Shown: positions 39,017 through 50,834 of the stretch, piece by piece
Position numbering within the stretch: position 1 is the first letter of the stretch
Layout: the number at the start of each line of letters is the position of its first letter
Assembly: GCA_947034895.1 (NCBI GenBank)
Contig: OX344761.1
Coordinates: 22,208,863 to 22,272,862, forward strand
Length of the DNA: 64,000 bases
Direction of reading: 5' to 3'
From: Rhytidiadelphus loreus
Lineage: Eukaryota; Streptophyta; Bryopsida; Hypnales; Hylocomiaceae
Program-made: the position numbers and the translations under genes
The notes under the pieces: generated by a model
What the model was told of the DNA's origin: nothing
The model's input: the letters and a program-made list of their open reading frames with translations, nothing else
The model's database searches: none

Positions 39017-42000
39017 CTAATACCCCTGGACCGTGTAATCTACAGTAATTTGACGGCCATTCAAGAGGGTCCTGCAGAGAAAAACCTGATATATCAGAAT
39101 AACGACAAGAACATAACACTATCTTCATACAATTCCGTCAGAGGCCCGCCCCACGTTGTACAGACACAGCAAAAAATACAGAATCCAGCTCTTAAAGTAA
39201 CATTATTGACCTGTGAAGACTCCGTTTTGCTGAAACAGCTTCTGCGACGCTGGAGAAGGTTATGTGGAAAGCATTTCCTTTATCATTCTTCTTAAATTCC
39301 TGCAGTCATACCACGGAGCTCAAGCTCAAGAATCAGAACTGCAGTCCGACAAATCATGACCTTCTGATATGCCTTGAAAACGAAAAAATGTCATAAGCAG
39401 ATCGTCTGTCTCAGTCTGAAGCGAGGGTTTTACAGACTTCAAGACCACATAAGTACACCATCACAACCAAAACATTATACCCCAGGATCATACCAGTATC
39501 TTTCCTTGTTTCTCGAATGCTTCCACCACCGCTGCCATTGACGTGTTCTCCGGGAAACCGCTCACAGATAACACTCTACAAAACACACCTATGTCAATAA
39601 CACGTAGTTTACAAACAACAAAATCCCCTCCATTCTAGACAAAGAAGCTAATTGCCTCTCTGGTGAATGTAACTGGATTATTTGGTTTATATTCTCTCGG
39701 GTCACAATCTTCTTGTATTCCTGTATTTGTCCTCACGATCAGAAAATACATGCATTGTTAGTACACCTAGCCTGCGCCTGGTAAGCAACAAAGACCTCAG
39801 ATCAATAAGAAAGAGAATTTTGTGTTGCCTCGGTAAATGTACAAGTGAATAATACCTGCTCTTTGTGACTGGTCCACCAAGCTGGATAAGATGGTTCCCC
39901 GCAGTCTCCATGCTATTTCCTACACTTGAAACAGTTACAGTCTTTGAGCTATGCCTCCGATCCAACCCGTTTTCTCGGCTTCGTTTATTTCCGAACTGGC
40001 CCCCAGACGAACTTTTGGACCATACAGCAGAGTCGTTCCTAGAATAGGGAGCCGGAGTCCCATTGTGATGGACACTTCCTCGATTGTCTCCGTTTGTCCT
40101 CCACGTACCATCAACCTGAGGTCGAATGTCTGAATTCTTCATGTTAGCATTTTCCCTGTTGGCAGCGGTATGGTGAGGAATCACGATGGGCAATGATCCC
40201 TGTCTCTTCGGAGTTCCTAAAGCCACCACACCACCAGGACTAACGTTGACAGGTACTGCATGGCCAATGACTCCAAGTGGTGAAGGAAATCCGGTGGGGA
40301 TACTCCCTACTGGTGGCTCAGCCCAGAGAGGACTCATCACCTCACCTCGACCCTGGCCATGAGCCCTTCCACGAGCAGCTGGCATGCTTGAAACCTCATG
40401 ATAAATAGCAGACGAGGGTGCCCAGGCACTCGGTTGTCTTCCAGATACTGTTCGATCTCGATTGCTGGCCTGATTTAACAGTAGACCCCCACCACTGATC
40501 CGACCTGCAGCGAAATCTGTACTTGGTGGAGCTCGGGTCCCAAAACCCTCCAAGGGCCGGGGATAATTAACCTGTGACCCTGAGTCAGGTTTCTGAACTT
40601 GCAAATGCATCATCCCATGCGAACCTTGTAATTGGCCTCCTATAAGCTCAAGACCCATCATCGGCCGCATAGTAGAACCACTCATAGAAGCCCGAATTGT
40701 CCCAAAATTAGCCATATGGACCTGGGCTTGAGCGTGAGCATGGGCATGTGCCTGCTGTACTTGAGCGTGAGCGTAAGCTTGAGCATGAGCTTGAGCTCGG
40801 GCTTGAACTTGTGCTTGACCCTGGGCCTGGGCATGTGCTTGGACCTGTTGAACTTGCTCTTGGGCCATTTGCATAAGTTGTTGTTGTCGCAGCATATGTT
40901 CTTGGACTACCATACTATCTCGCACATGATTTTGCATCTGTCACACCACAATCCATTTTGTTAAATACGAACACTCGGAATATATTGACAGTGATGAATC
41001 TAAATATTGAAATGCCATGCAGATCAAAAGAAAAAATATATATTCAATAACTCACGAGTTCACAGGCTCCTGATATAGGACATCTAAAAATGCAGAGAAA
41101 AATCCCACATCAACATTTGTAATTAAAACAAAATCAATTTTTGCAGACATATGGACAAAACACGTCAAAATATGACGATTTCCTATTAAGAAACATCATC
41201 AATCCTTGTAAGGTCGAAGGAAATTATAACCAAGAGACTATGACCAAAGAAGGCTTCTTACATTAACCTCATTCTGATTCAACCTTCCAGGTGCCACCAT
41301 GCCTCCAACGGGTCGCGGAATTCCACGGCCAAAAGAGCGCGATGACATATGCCCCCCATACTCCATTGACACTGCAGGTCTTCCAGGACCCATAATTCCT
41401 GGTCCAGAATTCCCTCTCTGAAAAGACGCCGCGTTGGCACCTTTAGAACCTGCAAACAACCAGATACGCTACTATGAACATCTTGCACGTTCAGAGAGAA
41501 TTTAGGCTAAAGACAATAACCAATGAAGCAGCAAGTAGTCATACAAAGTGTTCATATCAGCTTAAACTAAGAGGAGAATTTGAAGTATAACATAGATGTA
41601 CAATTCTTGTATGGAAGAAACAGACTATCAAGAAGTCAAAGATCCATGTGCTTGTCGGATCGCTGAACTTATTTATCGGTGACTAGAGAGCGGCAGTTGT
41701 AATTGAGCACCCCGCGAATTTCGAAGTTGACTGCGTAATATTTACTCAAAAGATGAAATTTTAAAGATCAAAACACGCGATGTTTACCTCTAGAATAATT
41801 ACTCCGCTGACTTCCATGCATCTTGTCACTGAACAGAAGGCAGGAAAGATATCAGTTGAAAATGATCCACATACATCGTTCAGCAGACACACCACATTGC
41901 ACATGCACGTCATGAACTAAATACATTCAAGAGCTACAAACAATGAAAAACTGAAAGAAAAGAACGCTACTCCGAGCAGAAAGGATCTGCGAAGAGTACA

Positions 42001-42406
42001 CTGAGGCTTAAAAGAGTGAAAAACTTACTACTTATGTCAGGTTACAATTAAAAGTCAGGAAGAACAAAATTGTAATTTTCATGAAAACGGCTTGTTTCTC
42101 AAACCACTTTGATCCAAAAGTACTCTATGGATTATACCTTGAACGTCCTCGAAATTGCCGGCTGTGCGCAAGAGCAGTCTCCTCTGCATCTCTTCTTCCC
42201 CTGTTATCCAAATGCCTCTCCGCAGCATATCGATCTTTCCTACGTTTCCGCTCACGCCGATCGTTCTCACCTTCGTCATCATCTCCACCATTGGCCACTG
42301 CTTCAGGGTCAGAACCCTCGGGCTGTTCCCCGCATTTCCAACTTCCACATATGAGTGCTTAAATTGATCTTTACTATCTATCCCTCTTGACCAGGGCTGA
42401 GACTTC
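39017..42406 (-). CDS. Low-complexity protein with C-terminal RRM (3' part of the cyclophilin/RRM locus)
   Basis: Exons (minus): 42406-42138, 41828-41788, 41449-41262, 40937-39856, 39575-39494, 39299-39211, 39071-39017. All later junctions are GT-AG and phase-consistent, ending in TAG. The first exon is charged (RERKRRKDR). Next come Gly/Ser/Arg-rich stretches, a Gln/Ala/His dipeptide-repeat segment (QAQGQAQVQARAQAHAQA), a long disordered region, and a C-terminal RRM. The RRM runs from VLSVSGFP (RNP2-like) through KGNAFHITF (RNP1-like) to LNGRQITVDYTVQGY, the last residues. It probably binds RNA in the nucleus. In the first exon the frame must shift by one base at the GGGG run (42328-42331) to join the two good segments. 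No start codon was found for this part alone, and it may continue the cyclophilin gene upstream. The specific family is not recognised. Confidence 0.72.
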
Positions 42407-43949
42407 CTGCAAACATCACGTTTACAAAACCCAGCACCTCTTGCCCGAAAAATGAGGGACTATTTGGACCAAAAACCTATTAAGCATGTGAAACATGTTA
42501 CTCGACGACAAGAGATAGTTCTGAAGACAGGCTAGAAGAGTCACCCCTAGGGGAAAAAAGAATTGGCTCCTCAGACGTATTTTTAAATATGGTTTAGGGT
42601 TCACTTCCCACTTACTAAAACCGCAGGTGACAAAATTAAAAATGCCACAAATTGCCTCCATGTGCTTCGGTCCAGACTCTTACCCTCCACAACCAATTCA
42701 AATTTAAAAAGAGACAACCCTAAGCCCTTAAAAATTGACACACTCAACAGGAAACACTTTGGAAGTTCACCAACTTTGGGCTCTCTGAATATATCGGATC
42801 CCCGCCAACGCTTTTGAACATGCCTTCAGCCTCTGAAAGGAGTTTGATCAAACCCAGCCATCTCCTTCGCAGATTCTCAATAACTACTGTGGGCTTTGCT
42901 GCCGAATTGGTCTCATTCCCGTATGGTGGTAGGTACGCAGAAATTAATCCCATGCGGCAACTGACAGCTGACTCAAAGTAATAGTTGCTGGATATATCCC
43001 GCTAGACAACACGTATGGAACCAGTTTCAGGCATGAATCGGAATGAACCACCGCTCGCCCCTTACCTCAGAGACAACTCACCCAAACTACTAGCCTAAGG
43101 TCCACGGGACATCTATAGAGGATTGAATGGACAATACGACATTCAACTTCAAACGCCGTCCCGGGATACAAACGTCGATACAGCAATATGAAGAAAGGGA
43201 TCTTCGAAATTAACAAAGGCCTTCTAATGGAGAGACGATAAGAGGAAATTAAACCAATCGACAGAGCCAAGTCATGGCGCAAGGGAAACTACAACTTCCG
43301 AAGTACGTAATCCTCACAAGAACAGCGCTCAAAGTAATGATTGAACAGAGGACTGCTAATTTAGTCTGGAAATGGTCTAAAGACGTGAAATTTCTAGAGA
43401 GACACCGTAGAGAAGACACACAACTTTTGGCGACACTCCACTCGAAAAACACTACGACATGAGCACATATGATTCGGAGAACTAAATGAGAAAGTTGTGA
43501 AATGCCCCCTTCACGGCAAAACACAAACCGCCAGGGACCAAAACTACATGGTGTCATATGTCCGCCCTTCTTCCGTCACTCCAAAATAACAAGAAATCGC
43601 GCTGACCTTTGCACTGCTCATGCTGTGAACTAAAGTTACGATTCTAAAAAACTGAGAGAAGAAAACTTCAAGAGAATTTCAACTCAATCAGCAATTTGTG
43701 CGTCAACGAAAGTTTGTGAGACTGTCGAAAAGAAAGATGACTGGAGTAGGAAAAAAATGAGAAAGCCGAGAGAGGCTACGTCCAGTAACTGCTATCATCC
43801 AATGCGAGAGGAGTGTAAGAAACGGCGAGACGAGTAGAAACCCAAGAGGGCGGGAAACCCTAGCCAAGAGAAAACGAAGACAAAGCGGGACTCGTAGGGA
43901 GAGGGGGGTATGGGAGCGTGGAGACACGGAGGAGAGAGAAGATGATCAC
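42407..43949. other. Gap between cyclophilin and RRM exons: long intron or intergenic promoter
   Basis: No supported coding exon was found on the minus strand here. The part next to 43860 is pyrimidine-rich when read leftward and contains a telo-box-like CTAGGGTTT, as in plant 5' leaders. Good donor-like sites occur near 43071 (GAG|GTAAGG) and 42683 (AGG|GTAAGA), but upstream sequence has no usable ATG frame. Either this is one 1.5 kb intron or it contains the promoter and non-coding leader of a separate RRM gene. Confidence 0.35.
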
Positions 43950-46755
43950 CATGGCAGCGTCGTCAAGCTCGCCATCCTCGAGGTCAGGCTTAGGACGCAA
44001 CGATTTATGCTTAGGGGGATCATCTACGACGACGAAGAAAACAGGGACGACAGGAGGTTGTTGTACATCAACCACTCCATCCGCTTTCGCTTCAGCGTTG
44101 AAATGAGCAACACTATCTTTGGACGGTTTGGAGGGAAGAGGAGGAGGGAGGGCTTGGGCTTCGTCGTCTGCCGCAGAGGCTTCCTCGTCGCCGGATTCGA
44201 AACCATAGTCCGAGCCCTCAAAGTCCACAAGCTCCTCGTCCTTGACATCATAGTCACCATCTATCGCGGGGCCAGTATCCATGGTCTCATCCGCGGCTCG
44301 CGACTCAGCTTCTTTCCTGCGTAGCGCTTTCTCCGTCTCCTCTGGATCCATGGTCTCATCCATTGGGACCCAATCATCTTCCAGCCGCACCTCCTCCTCC
44401 TACAAGTTATATTTACAATGTTAAACAGCACAAGGAAAAAAAGAGTCCCTAGTCTACTCACAGCAGTAACCTAAAAACATTTCTGCGTGTCAATAACTAC
44501 AAATTCGGTAAAATAATGCATTCCTTTCACCTGGATTTCGGGAGTTCAAAAGGAAATTTGCAAGACAAAAGAAAGTATCTAATCACAACTCGCCCTAGTC
44601 GTAATAAATATGCACAATAAAAGCAAACCAGACTCCACGCTAACTGCTGCGCGATTAACTTGATTATGCGTGCGTAGATTGGAAATTCGTAACAAAACAG
44701 AACACACAAGCCCAATGTCCTAAACGAAAACTGTGTAGAGGATATTGACCCACTCCTTCATGGCTCACAGCCCATCAGGCTAGGAAGACAGCATCTACTA
44801 ATTGATCTTCGTTACACAGAGTCGCACGCCAGCCACTACAGCCTTCCGGCTTCCAGCTGGCGTGCCGTCTTGATTGTGTACGAATACGGACCTCCTTACT
44901 GGACAAGAACTCCAACGACAGAAGCACTACCCATTTCCCCCTAAGAAGATTAAAAAAGCAGGCATTAGATTGAGGGAAGCATAAAAAAAGATAATTCATT
45001 ACCTCAGCAGGAGGCTTCAGCTCAGGAGATTGGTCAGGGATCAGATCTGAAAGGCCAGCCGGATCATCGAATGGGTCCTCCAGTATGATGGTGTGCTTTA
45101 TCCTGTCCCCAAGCCACTCGATCAGTAGCCAACCGTCTCATCCACTTTCTAAACTGGAGGTATCTTCCGTCTCTTAATTGTTACAACGGACCTTTAACGA
45201 GTCAAATCAGTGAAACACAGAATATCTGCTCACGAAAATAGAGAAACAGCTGGTAATCCCCATCTCCCTAAACCTTACCGGATGTTCTTATATGGTCTAT
45301 TATTGTCGTCCACAAATGCCTCATTAATTCGTGTTAATGCCTCCAAGCCCTTTCCAACCTCTCCGAATACCTAAAGCGGATCACATGCTACGTTAACCAA
45401 CAGGAATCACACCATACAAAATAAAGGCAAGCGGAACGAAGTCCAATAAATGTGACAACTTCGAAAAAACAAAAGGAAAGGGGAAAGACTTACAGACCGT
45501 ATGCTTTTCATCAAGGTTGTCCAGTTCAGCCCTTGTTGTTATATAGAACTGCAAGCCAAATAAATAAAAAAACATCAACCGCAGACCGAGTACAGTTCGA
45601 GCACAGTTCTTCATCACAATTTGGGCAACTAAAGTGAATGTTTCGTAGCACTTGCAAACGACTACACCAAACACATCATTAGCTCAGGGTGTTCAAATGC
45701 AGTGCGTGGAAAATTGATGTGGCCCACAACAATTATGTCCCAGGAGATTCTTAGCTACTTTGCAGCTTCCAAGGCGGTCAAAATTTAAGTTGAAGAATAC
45801 ATATTATTGCGGCCTCCCTAATTACCATGGTCCACTACACATGGTGTGTATGGTGTTAGGGAACTAGAAAACGGCTAGAAACTAAATAAACTGGACAGAT
45901 TAATATAGAAAACAGAATAAAACTCTGTCAAAAGAGGATAATGAAAGGGAAGTAGGAGAGGCATCCACCTGCGATGCATTTGAATTTTCACCCACGCTGG
46001 CCATGGCCACAATGCCCACTTTGTCATGCTTAAGAGTAGGGTGAATCTCATCATCAAAAAAACGGGCCTGGTCCCCATATAATAATCTGCAATGCACACA
46101 TCGAGCATCCTCAATCAATACAAGAACTACTCAGAACCCAAAAACCCGGCAGCGGAACAAAAATTGGTCACACAATGGCACCGACTACAATGCACTCGAA
46201 TTCAACTTACGAAAAATCGGTGTCATCTAAATACCTAATAAACATCTGAAACCCTAATTCAAGTATTAAATACAAAGGCAATTTCTCTCAAAACTGACAA
46301 CAATTCTTTAGCAAGCATGAGCTGGGACCTCCCAGGCCGCCTACGCTAATTGCGACTGCCCAACACGATCAAATTATTTCCAACTTGCGATCAACTTGCG
46401 CCCCAAACTCACTTGTAAACGGAGTCACCGCCCTTTCCTGTGGCTGTCGGGTCACCCGTCTGCACGATGAAGTCTTTCTGTACCGAGTGGAATAAGCAGT
46501 TATTGTAATACTTGATCCTGCGCGTATCACCAAACGCAATTCAAAGCAAGCTCCAATTTCCACGCCCTAAAACCTCATTTATTTCCATTCACAGTGCAGA
46601 TTAGCGGGTTTCAGGCTGGACACGAGCGACAGGCTGGTGGCGGATGATACAACGTACTTGCAAAGCTTGAGGAAGTTTTTGGTCGCCAGAGGGCATTGAT
46701 CGGTGAAGAGGTCGATGACTAGCTCACCCATGCTGGTAACCAGCATGACCGCCAT
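43950..46755 (-). CDS. CYP59/PPIL4-type nuclear cyclophilin (peptidyl-prolyl isomerase)
   Basis: Exons (minus): 46755-46658, 46517-46413, 46086-45969, 45548-45498, 45370-45279, 45102-45003, 44399-43950, one frame, 338 codons to the last donor. The start ATG gives [20 protein letters not shown], followed by [93 protein letters not shown] and [20 protein letters not shown]. These match the cyclophilin domain of plant CYP59 and animal PPIL4. The canonical catalytic Arg after FH is Ser here, as non-Arg residues are usual in this subfamily, so isomerase activity is probably weak. The last exon begins with the CYP59 linker [11 protein letters not shown] but then becomes a long acidic disordered segment rather than the RRM and zinc knuckle expected of CYP59. 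It either splices to the RRM exons downstream via ATG|GTGATC or reads on to a stop at 43860. Confidence 0.88.
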
Positions 46756-46763
46756 AGCTACTG

Positions 46764-46883
46764 CTACGAACTTCCACACTCCTTCGCAATCAACAAAGCC
46801 AAACAAAAAACAAAAAACCCCAGAGAGAAGCTGGGAATTGCATAGGGAAGAGCAAGTTCTCTGAGAACTAGGGCAGACAACAT
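46764..46883 (-). promoter_or_regulatory. 5' leader of the cyclophilin gene with possible upstream ORF
   Basis: Reading leftward, an ATG at 46883 opens a 39-codon frame ([15 protein letters not shown]...) that stops at 46764, only 8 bases before the cyclophilin ATG at 46755. It lies just after a CTT/CGT triplet tract in the leader. If the transcript starts upstream of 46883, this uORF would be translated first and could reduce main-ORF translation. The transcription start is unknown, so this is inference. Confidence 0.3.
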
Positions 46884-46885
46884 GA

Positions 46886-46923
46886 CGAGGACGACGACGA
46901 CGACGACGACGAAGAAGAAGAAG
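46886..46923. repeat. Trinucleotide tract (GAC)n then (GAA)n
   Basis: A perfect run of GAC units is followed by GAA/GAAG units on the plus strand; on the minus (transcribed) strand it reads as CTT then CGT repeats just upstream of the cyclophilin gene. It is a microsatellite that may sit in the 5' UTR. Confidence 0.7.
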
Positions 46924-46967
46924 GGTCTCGTTGTTGTCAGGCAGTCGAAACTCCCAGTCAGTTCCAA

Positions 46968-49559
46968 GTCAGCTCAAATTCAAACTTCCCTAATAAAAAT
47001 GCATTTTTTAAAACTTGCAAGTGGAGTAAAACTGAACTTCACTAGCTTCATTTAGTTAGTTTTTCTCAAAAAGCAAAAAGAAATCAGTTTGATTGTCAAA
47101 ATCAAGTTTTAAGGGAAAAAACCTTAGTGTAATGAAATACATTGGTTAGTGTACCATTTTTTTTATTAACAACCCCATATAAAATCAAAAAACAACTAAA
47201 GTATTTTGAACTCAACTCAATGATGTGATTATAGCATCAGTAAAGTTGTACACAAAGAATCAGATGAAAACCACCCATTCTTCAATATGCACAAAGCCTA
47301 GTTGACCATTCAAAGGATACAAATTCAATGTCCTTGACTTCCTTTTAGGGTTAAGAGTCTATTTATTGTGGGTCCTAGTTATTATTCATATAAGTTCTTA
47401 TTAGGATCTTTTCATTTACACAAGCATGTAAACAACTTTGGAGTTTTTCTTACTCTCTTCTCATTAGTGTCTTTTTTGTATTGAACAATGGAGAAAGCAA
47501 ACTTCACTAAAGTCTTAAAGCTTTTTTACAAGGATGAAGTACAAAAAGTAGATGAAAATTCATTTGTTCAAAGTATATAATTTTATTTCAAATGGAGCCT
47601 TCTTGTTCTAAGACTTGATAAAAACTTTAGTGATTCATCCTTTGTAAAAAGCAAAATTTATCATCAAAGATTCAAACATACTCATACCTTTTGAACTCAC
47701 AGTTGCTAGCATGTGAGCCTAAGATCTTGAGCCCTTGAGCCTAGGAGCCTAGGCTCCTATGTTATAGGCACCTTCTATAGTTATAGGATATTTATATTGT
47801 AGGTACCTATGTTATAATCACCTTCCATAGTTATAGGATGTTTATATTATAGGAACCTAATTATATCAAAAGTGACTATGTTATAGGTACCTATGTTATA
47901 CACGCCTTCTATAGTTATAGGATATTTTTATTATAGGTGTCTATATTATAGGTACCTATGTTATAAGCACCTTCTATAGTTATAGGATATTATCATTGTA
48001 AGTTCCTATATTATAAACACCTTCCATGGTTATAGGATGTTTATATTATAGGTGACTAATTATATTATATGTGTATGTTATAGGATGGGGATGAAATCAT
48101 AGTTTGGAGACACTTTTGATCATTTCCATTTTAGCATATACTAGTGTGCCCCATGCCATTGCCTCGTTCAAAATAAAAGTAAAAATATTTTTTTAATTTA
48201 TAAAAACTTCGAAATTCAATAACTTTGAGGTTGTAGGTCCAAACACCATGAAACAAAACCCTTGCACGCCTCCTCGTCAAGAGCTTTCCAATGGTACCAA
48301 GAATGCCATCAGAGGACACGTGGTCCGAGAGATCTCAATGTAACAAACAAACAAGCAAGCAAACAAACATCCTATCTTAAGGTATTGATGTACAAAGTAC
48401 TTCCTACTTGAACATCTTTCATCAATCTTTTCAACAATGGTATTTTCTCAAAAATTGTATGATTTCATTGATCTTTATTTCATAGGAAAGCTACATAAGT
48501 CTTCTTTCATTTCAACAATGGCAATCATTAAGAGCTAGTCAAGAAAACAAGAGCTATATATACTCACCCTTCTTCTTTTAGGGTCCTTTAGAATTCAATA
48601 TAGAAGTCATCCATCAAACCTTTTCTAGTTTCACATTGTCTTTAATTTATATGGTTAATCCTTGCCCTTTCCATAGACATCATGGTCAAAGAGCACTTAC
48701 AAAGACACAATGTTTGGGAAGTTTCTTTTAATTTTATTAGCTAATTTCCTCCAATTTCCATATTGAACTTCTTTTTCAAGTTCTAGGTCTAGTTTGTTTT
48801 TTTCTATTTTCTAGACAAAAAATATAAATTTTACCAAAATTTTCACCATTATTTAATAAAAAAATTCAAATTTCAAATGATTTTTTCCCCTAATTTCATT
48901 GTCTCATAGTCATAGTCATTGTAATACAATATCCAAAAAGTATTTTTTTAGTTTTATTAGTTAAATTCCTCCAATTTCCACGTTGAGCTGTTTTTCCATG
49001 TAAAAAGTTTGGATTTTTGTTTTTGTTTTTCTTACTCCAAATAGAAACTTTATATTTTTTTGCCAATGACTTTGAATTGCAACCTTTTTTTTTCTTCCTT
49101 CCAATTCCAAAGCTAAGGGATTCCTTACGTATATGAGACATTGGTAAAATTTCACAAGGGGTGCTATAGTTGAAAATAGCTATTGCACTTTCATGTGGGA
49201 CCGGTGGGTGGGGAAGGATACAATTAGAAATCCACACATATTAGATTCTCTCAAGATGAATAGTCTCTACCAATGAGAATGTCCATTGATATCGGTGAAA
49301 CTTCAACTCCTCCTTTTCCACTTGCCCACATTAGCAATACAATTGGTGAACCCTTATTTTGTCTTGTTGCTTGAATTAGCACAAAACTTGCCCTTTGGGC
49401 TCACATCTAAGCTCATCCTAAGGGGCTATTAGTATGGGGTGACCAAACTTGATCTCCAACCAACCAGAGGGGGTTTGCATGGGCTATTTTCCAACTTGAT
49501 TTCAGATTTGGAGCTTTAGTCTCCTTTTCCTACCATCCTTGATTGTAGGGATTGCAAGC
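46968..49559. other. AT-rich intergenic DNA without recognised genes
   Basis: Apart from the repeat at 47713-48087, this stretch holds only short open frames (at most 113 codons) with biased AT-rich composition and no domain. A short CAAACAAGCAAGC-type tract occurs near 48340. Confidence 0.35.
47713..48087. repeat. Mirror-ended AT-rich repeat, copy 2
   Basis: It begins GTGAGCCTAAGATCTTGAGC, nearly the same as copy 1 at 6827, and continues with at least six imperfect units built on CTATGTTATAGG, CACCTTCTATAGTTATAGGA and TATTTATATTATAGG. The inverted right border found in copy 1 is missing, so this copy is truncated at the right. It has more internal units than copy 1. Confidence 0.6.
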
Positions 49560-50024
49560 AATAATGATATGAATAGTTAATATACAACATAATAATAACC
49601 ATACATAATAGAATGACATTATAATCATGATTGATATTTAATAACATGATGTTTACGTATCCAACGAGTAACATAATCACCATAATACTAAACTAGATCA
49701 TTCAATTATTATATTAAACATCTATAATTAACATTATCATAATATATAATTTATAACTATTATAATATATTATATTAACATATAATCATAATAGTATGAT
49801 TATTATAGTTATACATAATTGTTAACAATAGACATAACATCATAATTATATATATATATATATATATATAACGTTGAACAATAATAATATACAATAATGT
49901 TTATAATAATATAACGACATAACGTTATAACGTTTATTTATGTAATGTTATAATGTTTATGTTATATTATGATATAACATAATATACGTTATATGTTATA
50001 ATAACGTTATTATATTAATATATC

Positions 50025-50072
<48 letters not shown>

Positions 50073-50510
50073 AATAATAGTATCATTATTATTATTAACA
50101 ATACATGACAATATACATGATTATATAATATATAATGATTAACATTATGTATATTATATAATATCATATTATAATACCATTATACACTCTTATTAATATG
50201 ATTATATAAATACATTATATAATCATATAATCATATAACTATTACATCTATGATATATTAGTTTATTATATTAGATATTATACTAGTATATATTATATTA
50301 AAATATATTATATATATTAGTTATCTATATCTATAGAGTATATTATTATATATTATACTCATAATTATGTATTATCATATTAACAAATATGTTATTATAA
50401 TTGATATGTTGATTATGCCAGATTGTGATTATTATACTCCGTACATATTAATACATAATCATAATATTATGGATTAACGATTCATTGTTATTGCCATTAA
50501 ATGATGTTAT
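49560..50510. repeat. Extreme AT-rich low-complexity tract with (TA)n microsatellites
   Basis: Nearly pure A/T over about 950 bp. It includes uninterrupted TA runs at about 49847-49870 and 50024-50069, and many short ATAATAT-type inverted segments. No coding capacity. It could be a nuclear scaffold-type AT tract or decayed repeat DNA. Confidence 0.7.
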
Positions 50511-50681
50511 TAGTTATTTTTTGAGAGTGATTTGATTTAGCACCCTCCAAAAATAGGAATGTGAACTGGCATGGACTTGGAAATAATAATGGAGAGGGTG
50601 TTAGGAGTGATTGGATCTACCACCCCCAAAAAATATGGAATGAGAAGGCGGACAGAGTCCACGCGGACGGAATTGCGGTGA

Positions 50682-50831
50682 CACTAGTAGAAAATCTGAA
50701 ATTTCTGTCATTTTGGACGTGTTGTTTTGGACAAAATCTAATAGAAATTTGTTGTTTTCTACAGATTTCTGTTAGATTTTGTCTAAAACAACGCGTCCAA
50801 AATGACAAAAATTTCAGATTTTCTACTAGTG
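50682..50831. mobile_element. CACTA-ended foldback element (150 bp) with 3-bp target duplication
   Basis: The element is almost entirely one long hairpin: the arm beginning CACTAGTAGAAAATCTGAAA is matched by its near-perfect reverse complement ending CTACTAGTG, with about 68 bp per arm and a loop of about 15 bp. TGA flanks both ends (50679-50681 and 50832-50834). CACTA-type termini with 3-bp target duplications are the signature of EnSpm/CACTA elements; with no transposase inside, this is a non-autonomous foldback. If transcribed it would form a long double-stranded RNA hairpin. Confidence 0.8.
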
Positions 50832-50834
50832 TGA

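Noticed and set aside
39050..39295. 81-codon plus-strand ORF
   Set aside because: It is antisense to the last RRM exons, which have strong family and splice support.
49560..50510. Centromeric satellite or replication origin in the extreme AT tract
   Set aside because: There is no higher-order unit or repeated monomer, only simple A/T sequence.
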